A stretch of DNA of 15,854 bases from Palsa-1233 sp031367105. GTDB taxonomy: Bacteria; Gemmatimonadota; Gemmatimonadetes; Gemmatimonadales; GWC2-71-9. The DNA is taken from the NCBI GenBank assembly GCA_031367105.1, contig JANLPG010000109.1, positions 1 to 15,854 of the forward strand. The letters run 5' to 3'. Both the position numbers and the translations under genes were made by a program. Position 1 is the first letter of the stretch, and each line of letters opens with the position of its first letter. The notes under the pieces are model-generated. The model had not been told where the DNA came from, made no database searches, and saw nothing but the letters and a program-made list of their open reading frames with translations. Below, piece after piece: positions 1 to 5,944 of this stretch.

Positions 1-675
1 AACGGATCACAGGCCACGGTGTCGATCATCTGGGCGAAGACGGGCGAAGTCGATGACACCACCTCGATCCGCGGCTTCATCGTGCCGACCAGCACGCCCG
101 GCTTTTCGGGGAAGGATCAGAAGGGAAAGCTCTCGCTGCGCGCCTCCGACACCAGCGAGCTGCATCTGCAGGATGTGCACGTGCCGAAGGATGCGATGCT
201 CCCGAAGTCGGGCGGAATCAAATCGCCGCTGATGTGCCTGACCCAGGCGCGCTACGGCATCGCCTGGGGCGCGGTAGGTGCGGCAATGGCCTGCTTCGAC
301 GAGGCCCGCCGGTACGCCCTCAATCGCGTGATGTTCGGGAAGCCGATCGGCCAGACCCAGATTCAGCAGGAGCGGCTGGCCAATATGCTGACCGAGATCA
401 CCAAGGCCCAGCTGCTGGTCTTGCAACTCGGCCGCCTCAAGGATCTCGGCAAGATGACGCCGTCGCAGGTGTCCCTCGCCAAGCGTAACAACGTCAACAT
501 CGCTTGCGAATCGGCCCGCGAGGCGCGACGCCTGCTCGGTGCCAACGGCATCCTGATCGAATACCACTCGATGCGGCATCTTGCCAACCTCGAATCGGTG
601 TACACGTACGAAGGGACGCACGATATGCACTCGCTGATTCTCGGGCAGGAGATCACCGGACTCGCCGCGTACTGA
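1..675 (+). CDS. gcdH: Glutaryl-CoA dehydrogenase, C-terminal 224 residues (5' end outside window)
   Basis: The reading frame is open from base 1, so this is the C-terminal part of an acyl-CoA dehydrogenase. Known role of the family: FAD-dependent oxidation and decarboxylation of glutaryl-CoA to crotonyl-CoA in lysine, tryptophan and aromatic degradation, with electrons passed to ETF. What is seen: an opening NGSQA strand, then RYGIAWGA, the flavin-domain stretch around NRVMFGKPIGQTQ, LGRLKDLGKMTP, LLGANGI, and the catalytic-base motif YTYEGTHDMH, with the glutamate codon at 610-612. The RYGIAWGA, LGRLKD and YTYEGTHD combination is typical of the glutaryl-CoA subfamily rather than short-chain enzymes. 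It ends at TGA 673-675. The etfB start is 71 bp downstream, which fits its need for ETF as electron acceptor. Substrate assignment is strong but rests on the C-terminal half only. Confidence 0.9.
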   Translation, partial: NGSQATVSIIWAKTGEVDDTTSIRGFIVPTSTPGFSGKDQKGKLSLRASDTSELHLQDVHVPKDAMLPKSGGIKSPLMCLTQARYGIAWGAVGAAMACFDEARRYALNRVMFGKPIGQTQIQQERLANMLTEITKAQLLVLQLGRLKDLGKMTPSQVSLAKRNNVNIACESAREARRLLGANGILIEYHSMRHLANLESVYTYEGTHDMHSLILGQEITGLAAY

Positions 676-683
676 GCTGTGAT

Positions 684-718
684 GGATGATGGATGGTGGA
701 GGGTGGAGGGTGGAGGGT
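684..718 (+). repeat. Heptameric purine-rich tandem tract after gcdH
   Basis: Five successive 7-base units occur 8 bp after the gcdH stop: GGATGAT, GGATGGT and then GGAGGGT three times. The 17-mer TGATGGATGATGGATGG at 680-696 is repeated exactly at 5828-5844 after nadC. The plus strand carries three GGG runs with extra GG runs between them, so a weak G-quadruplex is possible. The rest of the 71-bp gap holds only the etfB ribosome-binding site. No promoter motif was seen. Confidence 0.75.
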
Positions 719-746
719 GTGATCCAGGAAATCATTGGGAGTTGTC

Positions 747-1496
747 ATGAAAATCGCTGTCTGTTTGCGCCGAGTTCCTGACACGACCAGCAAGATCGTG
801 ATTGGTGCTGGCGGTACCGCCATCGATGAAGCGGGATTGAAGTTCGTCCCCAATCCGTACGACGAGTATGCCCTGGAGGCCGCCATCGCCCTGAAGGACA
901 CGGTTGCGGGAAGTGAGACGACGGTGATCGCCTTCGGTGGTGACGCCATCCAGGAAACGCTTCGGACCGCCCTCGCAATGGGGATCGACCGCGCGATCCA
1001 TCTTCAGGGTACGCCATCGGCCGATGGGCTCGCCAACGCGCACGTGCTCGCCGACCAGCTCAAGGATGGCGGCTTCGAACTGGTGCTGTTCGGCAAGTTG
1101 GCGGTCGATGACTACGGCCAGCAGACTGGTGCGATGGTGGCCGAGCTCCTTGGTCTCCCCTGTGCGACGGCGATCACGTCGCTCGAGATCACCGCGGGCA
1201 AGGCCACCGTCGCCCGTGAAGTCGAGGGCGGCGTGGAACACGCCGGGTGCGCGCTGCCGGCCGTGTTTACCTGCGACAAGGGGCTCAACACGCCGCGACT
1301 CCCGTCGCTCAAGGGGATTATGGCGGCCAAGAAGAAGCCATTCGATATCGTGCCGGTGACTACTCCATCCGGGAAGGTGCAGATCATCTCGCTCGCCCTC
1401 CCGCCAGAGCGGGCAGCCGGTCGGATCGTCGGCGAGGGTGCTGCGGCCGTTCCGCTGCTGCTGCAGCTGCTCACCTCCGAAGCGAAGGTGCTCTGA
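747..1496 (+). CDS. etfB: Electron transfer flavoprotein beta subunit
   Basis: This is the beta subunit of the soluble EtfAB heterodimer, which takes electrons from acyl-CoA dehydrogenases and gives them to ETF:quinone oxidoreductase. It binds structural AMP. The 249 residues match the usual 250-260. What is seen: N-terminal MKIAVCLRRVPDT, the FVPNPYDEYALE segment, the nucleotide-site motif GKLAVDDYGQQTGAM at residues 116-130, REVEGG at 157-162, and the signature loop NTPRLPSLKGIMAAKKKP at 181-198. ATG 747 is chosen as start because GGGAG (737-741) lies 5 nt upstream and family alignments begin with MKI. An in-frame TTG at 735 would add four residues and is less likely. The stop overlaps the etfA start (TGATG), which implies translational coupling. 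Confidence 0.96.
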   Translation: MKIAVCLRRVPDTTSKIVIGAGGTAIDEAGLKFVPNPYDEYALEAAIALKDTVAGSETTVIAFGGDAIQETLRTALAMGIDRAIHLQGTPSADGLANAHVLADQLKDGGFELVLFGKLAVDDYGQQTGAMVAELLGLPCATAITSLEITAGKATVAREVEGGVEHAGCALPAVFTCDKGLNTPRLPSLKGIMAAKKKPFDIVPVTTPSGKVQIISLALPPERAAGRIVGEGAAAVPLLLQLLTSEAKVL

Positions 1497-2464
1497 TGAC
1501 CGCGATGCTTGCGATTCTCGAGCAGCGCAACGGCGCGCTCCGCAAGGGCAGCGCGGAATTGCTCGCCGCCGCCCGTCGCCTCGCGGATCAGGCCGGTACG
1601 ACGGTTGATGCGCTGGTCTGCGCTGCCGGAGAGGTCGGCGGGCTCGACGCGCTGGGTGCGGCGGGCGCCGACCGCATCCTGGTGGCGACGGCGACCGACT
1701 TCTCGGTCTACTGTCCCGACGGGATCGTCGCCACGGTTGCCGCGATGGCCCCAGGGTATCGCGCGGTGCTGGTCGCCGCGACCGCGACCGGAAAGGATCT
1801 CGCACCCCGGCTGGCAGCGCGACTCGGTGGCAGCTGCGGGATGGACGTCACCGCCGTGGACGTTGATGGCGCGAATATCCGCGCGGTGCGCCCGGTGTAC
1901 GCCGGCAAGGCGATCCAGACCGTCACGCTGAGCGGGATGGTCGTGCTCGCCGTCCGACCGGGCGCGTACGCCGGGATCACCGCCGGCAAGGCCGGGAGCC
2001 GGGAGCGTGCCAACGTCCCGACCTATTTCAAGCGACTCACGGTGACCGGCATCCGCGCACCCGACAAGGCGAGCGTCGACGTGGCGGAGGCGCGCGTGAT
2101 CGTGGCTGGTGGACGCGGCCTCGGCGATCCGAAGCACTTTGCGCTGCTCGAGGCGCTTGCCGAGGCGTTCGGTGGCGACGCGGCAGTCGGTGCCTCGCGT
2201 GCGGTGGTCGACGCCGGCTGGATCGAGCACGGCGCCCAGGTCGGGCAGACGGGCAAGACGGTGGCGCCGGAGTTGTACATCGCCGTTGGCGTCTCTGGCG
2301 CGATTCAGCATCTCGCCGGAATGCGCACGAGCAAGGTCATCGTCGCCATCAATCGCGATAAGGATGCGCCAATCTTCAAAGTGGCGGACTATGGGATCGT
2401 GGGCGATCTGTTCGAGGTGCTGCCCGCGCTGACGGCGGCGGTGCGTGCGGCCAAGGCGCAGTAG
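1496..2464 (+). CDS. etfA: Electron transfer flavoprotein alpha subunit
   Basis: This is the FAD-binding subunit of EtfAB (322 residues, normal length). The N-terminal domain (about 1-180) is the variable alpha/beta domain. The C-terminal FAD domain shows VIVAGGRGLG (201-210), SRAVVDAGW (234-242), QVGQTGK (248-254) and the near-invariant block running from PELYIAVGVSGAIQHLAGM to APIFKVADYGIVGDLF (258-306). The start ATG 1496 shares its A with the etfB stop. The GAAGG upstream lies inside etfB. Reading frames opening further upstream inside etfB are rejected because the family begins at this point. The stop is TAG 2462-2464, and nadB starts 2 nt later. The pair acts with the dehydrogenase upstream and the oxidoreductase at 5945-7570. 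Confidence 0.96.
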   Translation: MTAMLAILEQRNGALRKGSAELLAAARRLADQAGTTVDALVCAAGEVGGLDALGAAGADRILVATATDFSVYCPDGIVATVAAMAPGYRAVLVAATATGKDLAPRLAARLGGSCGMDVTAVDVDGANIRAVRPVYAGKAIQTVTLSGMVVLAVRPGAYAGITAGKAGSRERANVPTYFKRLTVTGIRAPDKASVDVAEARVIVAGGRGLGDPKHFALLEALAEAFGGDAAVGASRAVVDAGWIEHGAQVGQTGKTVAPELYIAVGVSGAIQHLAGMRTSKVIVAINRDKDAPIFKVADYGIVGDLFEVLPALTAAVRAAKAQ

Positions 2465-2466
2465 AT

Positions 2467-3969
2467 GTGACGCATCGACCGCTGGTCGTCGGCACCGGAA
2501 TCGCCGGGCTCTGGGCTGCCTGGCGCCTCGCCTCTGAGGGCCACGATGTCCTGCTGATCAGCAAGGAAACCCTCGCCGATTCCAACACGGCGTGGGCACA
2601 AGGGGGAATCGCGGTGGCAATGGATGCTGGCGATTCCCCCGCGCTGCACGCGGCCGATACCATCGCGGCCTCCGATGGACTCGCCGACCCGGAAGCCGTC
2701 GCAGTCCTCACAAGTGAAGGCCCTGCGCGTGTACGTGAGTTGCTCGAGCTCGGCGCCGAGTTCGATCGCGCCCCCGACGGCACGCTGCGCTTCGGGCTCG
2801 AAGCCGCGCACTCCAGGGCCCGGATCATCCACGCCGAAGGCGATCAGACCGGCGCCGCGCTCGTCGCCGCATTGAGTCGAGTCGTCCGCCACGATCCGCA
2901 TATCGAATTGCGGGAACAGACGCGGGTACGCCGGCTGGTCGTCCGGGAGGGCCGCGTCATCGGTGCGGTGCTGCTGGCCGACGACGGCGAGCCCACTGCC
3001 GTGACGACGCCGGCCGTGGTGCTGGCTACAGGCGGGGTCGGGCAGCTGTACGAGGTAACGACCAACCCGCCGGTTGCCACCGGCGACGGCTGGTCCCTTG
3101 CCCACGCCGCGGGAGCAACACTGCAACACATCGAGTTCCTGCAGTTTCATCCGACCGCGCTGCACGTGCCCGGCGTCAATCCGGCGCCGCTGCTGACCGA
3201 GGCACTGCGTGGGGCAGGGGCCTGGCTGGTGGATGGTGCCGGGCGTCGCTTCGCCTTCGATGCGGACCCTCGCGGCGAACTCGCACCGCGCGACATCGTG
3301 GCGCGCGCAGTGGCCGGACGTGCGCTGCGCGGCGATGCCTTCCTCGATGCCCGGCACATCGCGCACGTGGCCGAGCGCTTCCCGGGTGTGGCCGCGATCG
3401 TTGCGCTGCACGGATTCACCCTCGCCAGTGACCTGCTGCCGATTGCGCCTGCAATGCATTACGCGATGGGCGGCATCCACACCGACCTCGACGGGCAGAG
3501 CAGTGTCCCAGGGCTCTGGGCCGCCGGCGAGTGTGCCCAGACCGGCGTCCACGGCGCCAACCGACTGGCCTCGAACTCGCTCCTCGAAGGACTGGTGTTC
3601 GCCGACCGCGCCGGCCGGCAAGTTGCCGAATCGCTGGCAAGCGAACATCGTGCACCGGTCGGCTTCTCCCCCGCACCGGATGATGCCGACCGCGGCATCG
3701 ATCGCGGCAGCGAGGCGCTGAACGCCGTCACGCAGATGCGAGTGGTGATGACGCGGGACGTCGGGTTGCTCCGCACCGAGCCGGGATTGGCGGAGGCCGA
3801 ACTGGCGCTGGCTGACTTGCTGGCTGCCGCGCCGGAAGGCGCGTGGCACACGGCCGAGATGCTGCGGCTCGCAGCACTCATTGCCCGGACGGCCCGTGGG
3901 CGACGGGAGTCGCGCGGTGGTCATCGCCGAACTGATTTTCCGAATCCTCGACTGGAGACACCATCGTGA
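2467..3969 (+). CDS. nadB: L-aspartate oxidase
   Basis: NadB oxidises L-aspartate to iminoaspartate with FAD, the first step of de novo NAD synthesis. The 500 residues are slightly short for the family (about 510-540). What is seen: Rossmann GTGIAG (9-14), SNTAWAQGGIA (39-49), HSRARIIHAEGDQTG, EFLQFHPTAL, the RGAGAWLVDGAGRRF and APRDIVARA segments of the capping domain, then MGGIHTDLDG and GVHGANRLASNSLLEGLVF. The C-terminal helical domain ends with the family motif RRESRGGHRRTDFP. The AQGGIA and HGANRLASNSLLEG motifs separate it from succinate dehydrogenase flavoproteins. The start is GTG 2467, 2 nt after the etfA stop. The nearby ATG 2465 runs straight into TGA, so it cannot be used. The ribosome site is weak, so coupling to etfA is likely. 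The end overlaps nadA by 4 nt. Confidence 0.96.
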   Translation: MTHRPLVVGTGIAGLWAAWRLASEGHDVLLISKETLADSNTAWAQGGIAVAMDAGDSPALHAADTIAASDGLADPEAVAVLTSEGPARVRELLELGAEFDRAPDGTLRFGLEAAHSRARIIHAEGDQTGAALVAALSRVVRHDPHIELREQTRVRRLVVREGRVIGAVLLADDGEPTAVTTPAVVLATGGVGQLYEVTTNPPVATGDGWSLAHAAGATLQHIEFLQFHPTALHVPGVNPAPLLTEALRGAGAWLVDGAGRRFAFDADPRGELAPRDIVARAVAGRALRGDAFLDARHIAHVAERFPGVAAIVALHGFTLASDLLPIAPAMHYAMGGIHTDLDGQSSVPGLWAAGECAQTGVHGANRLASNSLLEGLVFADRAGRQVAESLASEHRAPVGFSPAPDDADRGIDRGSEALNAVTQMRVVMTRDVGLLRTEPGLAEAELALADLLAAAPEGAWHTAEMLRLAALIARTARGRRESRGGHRRTDFPNPRLETPS

Positions 3970-4961
3970 GGCTGCAACTTCCGGTCATCGAGCCGTCACC
4001 CCACAGTGCCGCAGAAGTCGCCGCGCTGCAGGCGGAGATTCGGTTGCTTGCGAGCCAGCAGAATGCGGTGATCCTCGCCCATAATTATCAGCGACCCGAA
4101 GTCCAGGATGTCGCCGATTTCGTGGGTGATTCGCTGGGACTCTCCCGCAAGGCAGCGAGTGCGACGTCCGAGACCATCGTCTTCTGCGGCGTCCACTTCA
4201 TGGCCGAAACGGCGAAGATCCTGGCGCCGGCGAGACGAGTGCTGCTCCCCGATCTCGCCGCGGGCTGCTCGCTGGCCGATACGATCACCGCCGACGAGGT
4301 GCGCGGCTGGCGCACGCAGTTTCCCGGCTACGTGGCGGTAGGATACGTGAACACCACCGCTGCGGTGAAGGCGGAGCTCGACTACTGCTGTACCAGCGGC
4401 AACGTGCTGGACGTGATCGACGCGATCCCCGCGGACCGCGGCATCCTCTTCCTCCCCGATATGTTTCTGGGAGCCCACGTGCGCCGGATGCGCCCCGAGC
4501 GTACGGTCGAGGTCTGGATGGGGGAATGCCACGTTCACGCCGGGATTGACGTCGACACCCTGCAGGCCGCACGCGACGCCCACCCCGGGGCGGAGGTCTT
4601 GGTCCATCCCGAATGCGGCTGCGCCTCGCGCCTGCTCTACCGAATGGCCGATGGGGATCTCGCGGCCGCGGGGATCCACATCGCCTCGACCGAGGGGATG
4701 ATCAGGCTGACTCGCGTTCTCGACGCCGACACGTTCATTGTGGCGACGGAGACCGGCATCATCCACCGGATGCAGCAGGCGGCGCCCACCAAGCACTTCG
4801 TCGCGGCCGACGCGCGGGCCGAATGCGCCTATATGAAAACCATCACCCTGCCCGCGGTCCGGGATGCACTCGCCTTGGGGCAGTTCGAGATCGATGTCCC
4901 CGAAACCATCCGGGTACGGGCGCGCGGCGCGATCGACCGTATGGTGGCCCTGGGTGCCTGA
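3966..4961 (+). CDS. nadA: Quinolinate synthase
   Basis: NadA condenses iminoaspartate with dihydroxyacetone phosphate to quinolinate, using a [4Fe-4S] cluster with three Cys ligands. What is seen in the 331 residues: ILAHNYQRPEVQDVADFVGDSL (substrate motif, 36-57), FMAETAKILAP (78-88), the ligand motifs AGCSLAD (Cys101), WMGECHVHAGI (Cys188) and RAECAYMK (Cys287), and HPEC (214-217) with STEGM (241-245). The single Cys before YMK marks the compact NadA type rather than the enterobacterial type, which has a CxxCxxC stretch. The start is GTG 3966, overlapping the nadB stop (GTGA). GGAG at 3954-3957, 8 nt upstream and inside nadB, supports it. Stop TGA 4959-4961 directly abuts the nadC start. 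Confidence 0.96.
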   Translation: MRLQLPVIEPSPHSAAEVAALQAEIRLLASQQNAVILAHNYQRPEVQDVADFVGDSLGLSRKAASATSETIVFCGVHFMAETAKILAPARRVLLPDLAAGCSLADTITADEVRGWRTQFPGYVAVGYVNTTAAVKAELDYCCTSGNVLDVIDAIPADRGILFLPDMFLGAHVRRMRPERTVEVWMGECHVHAGIDVDTLQAARDAHPGAEVLVHPECGCASRLLYRMADGDLAAAGIHIASTEGMIRLTRVLDADTFIVATETGIIHRMQQAAPTKHFVAADARAECAYMKTITLPAVRDALALGQFEIDVPETIRVRARGAIDRMVALGA

Positions 4962-5816
4962 GTGCTGAGCGCCGATAGCATCGCCGCCGACGCGCTGCGC
5001 GTCGCTCGGGTGACCCTCGCCGAAGATGGCGATCGCGACATCAGCTCCGAAGTGTGCGTCGGTGCCGAGCAGCGTGGCCGGGCGAGGATCGAGGCACGTG
5101 AGGGGTGCCTGCTGGCGGGCCGTGGCTACGCCGATGCGGTCGTGAATATGTGCGGGCTTCCGCCGGTGAACTGGAGCGTGGCCGACGGCGAGCGTGTCGG
5201 CGCCGGTGCAGTCCTCGTAGTGATGACCGGCTCGCTGCGAGGCCTGCTCCGCGCCGAGCGCTCGGTGCTGAACTTGCTGCAGCGCGCCGCCGGGATCGCG
5301 ACGATGACCCGCGCCTTTGTCGATGCGGTCGCCGGAACACCCTGCCGGGTGCTCCACACGCGGAAGACCACCCCGGGGCTCCGGCTCTTCGAGGTCCACG
5401 CCGTGCTCCTCGGTGGTGGCCACCTCCATCGACTCGACCTCGCCAGCACGCTGATGGTCAAGGACAACCACTGGCAGGCACTGGCCACCAGCGGGCGCAC
5501 CCTGGAAGCCGCCCTCGATGAGGCACGCTCCCGCGGCGTCCTCTCGCTGCAGGTGGAAGTGGAGTCATTGGCGCAGCTGGAGCTTGCCTGCGCTGCCGGG
5601 GCGACCCGGCTGCTGATCGACAACCAGACGCCGGCCGCCGTGCGCGAGTGGGCCGATCGGGCCCGCACCCTCGCCCCGAACATCGAAATCGAGGCGACCG
5701 GGGGGATCACCCTGGCGACGGTGGCGGCATACGCCGGGGCGGGAGTCGATTTTGTGAGCACCGGGGCGCTGACCCATTCAGTCCGTAGCGTGGATCTCGG
5801 ACTCGAAGTGGGCTGA
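4962..5816 (+). CDS. nadC: Nicotinate-nucleotide pyrophosphorylase (carboxylating)
   Basis: NadC (quinolinate phosphoribosyltransferase) converts quinolinate and PRPP into nicotinate mononucleotide plus CO2, completing the de novo branch encoded by nadB and nadA just upstream. The 284 residues are normal. What is seen: RSVLNLLQRAAGIAT (100-114), HTRKTTPGLR (132-141), GGGHLHRLDL (151-160), MVKDNH (165-170), the barrel segment EVESLAQLE, IEATGGI and STGALTHS near the C-terminus. The common GGGxNHRxGL motif reads GGGHLHRLDL here. The His-Arg pair is kept while Asn and Gly vary, as in some other QPRTases. The start is GTG 4962, with no gap from nadA and no good Shine-Dalgarno sequence, so translation probably depends on nadA. 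Confidence 0.95.
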   Translation: MLSADSIAADALRVARVTLAEDGDRDISSEVCVGAEQRGRARIEAREGCLLAGRGYADAVVNMCGLPPVNWSVADGERVGAGAVLVVMTGSLRGLLRAERSVLNLLQRAAGIATMTRAFVDAVAGTPCRVLHTRKTTPGLRLFEVHAVLLGGGHLHRLDLASTLMVKDNHWQALATSGRTLEAALDEARSRGVLSLQVEVESLAQLELACAAGATRLLIDNQTPAAVREWADRARTLAPNIEIEATGGITLATVAAYAGAGVDFVSTGALTHSVRSVDLGLEVG

Positions 5817-5817
5817 C

Positions 5818-5845
5818 GGATGATGGATGATGGATGATGGATGGG
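5818..5845 (+). repeat. Heptameric GGATGAT tandem repeat after nadC
   Basis: Three perfect GGATGAT units plus a variant GGATGGG start 1 bp after the nadC stop. The array shares a 17-mer with the tract after gcdH (680-696). Its last unit can pair with CCATCC (5850-5855) to form a 6-bp hairpin, 5839-5855, with a GCTGT loop. Confidence 0.75.
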
Positions 5846-5863
5846 CTGTCCATCCTGAGAGTA

Positions 5864-5880
5864 GCGGCCTGCGAGGCCGC
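5864..5880 (+). terminator. Perfect GC hairpin after nadC, possible transcription terminator
   Basis: GCGGCCT and AGGCCGC form a perfect 7-bp stem with a GCG loop, 48 bp after the nadC stop. No U-tract follows; a C-rich, G-poor stretch (5886-5901) does. If transcription of the nad genes ends here, it would be by a Rho-type or hairpin-pause mechanism rather than a classic intrinsic terminator. The hairpin could also be an mRNA-stabilising structure. Confidence 0.35.
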
Positions 5881-5885
5881 GCAGC

Positions 5886-5901
5886 CCCCTCCCTCCTCCC
5901 T
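5886..5901 (+). repeat. C/T-rich tract upstream of the ETF-QO promoter-like box
   Basis: An unbroken pyrimidine run on the plus strand. Its 13-mer CTCCCTCCTCCCT (5889-5901) also occurs on the minus strand at 13066-13054, again just upstream of a TAnnTTTG box. Read on the other strand it is a purine tract with the GGGAGGA heptad pattern seen in the other gaps. Confidence 0.6.
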
Positions 5902-5908
5902 CAGCGCC

Positions 5909-5916
5909 TATATTTG
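5909..5916 (+). promoter_or_regulatory. Candidate promoter -7 element for ETF-QO
   Basis: TATATTTG matches the TAnnTTTG -7 element known from Bacteroidota primary promoters. It lies 28 nt upstream of the GTG start, with GGAG (5933-5936) in between, so the leader would be short. No TTG-type -33 element is visible; the pyrimidine tract occupies that region. By eye, this is the only plus-strand match in the window. Confidence 0.5.
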
Positions 5917-5944
5917 ACCCTCATTCAACTCCGGAGACCCGTTC

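Noticed and set aside
680..718. CRISPR-like or IS-end repeat
   Set aside because: The units are only 7 bases long and contiguous, with no spacers, terminal inverted repeats or transposase gene nearby.
735..746. TTG at 735 as the etfB start
   Set aside because: It would add MGVV before the conserved MKIAV start and would overlap the GGGAG ribosome site.
1112..2311. 399-codon minus-strand open frame opposite etfB/etfA
   Set aside because: It crosses two well-supported genes and shows no known motifs.
2389..3924. 511-codon open frame on the minus strand opposite nadB
   Set aside because: It is an antisense shadow of a GC-rich gene. Its composition is His/Arg/Gly-rich, it has no recognisable domain, and nadB is unambiguous.
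4385..4400. Cys-Cys pair in NadA (residues 141-142) as cluster ligands
   Set aside because: The three ligands are assigned to Cys101, Cys188 and Cys287 by their family motifs. The Cys pair lies in the conserved DYCCTSGN-type substrate loop.
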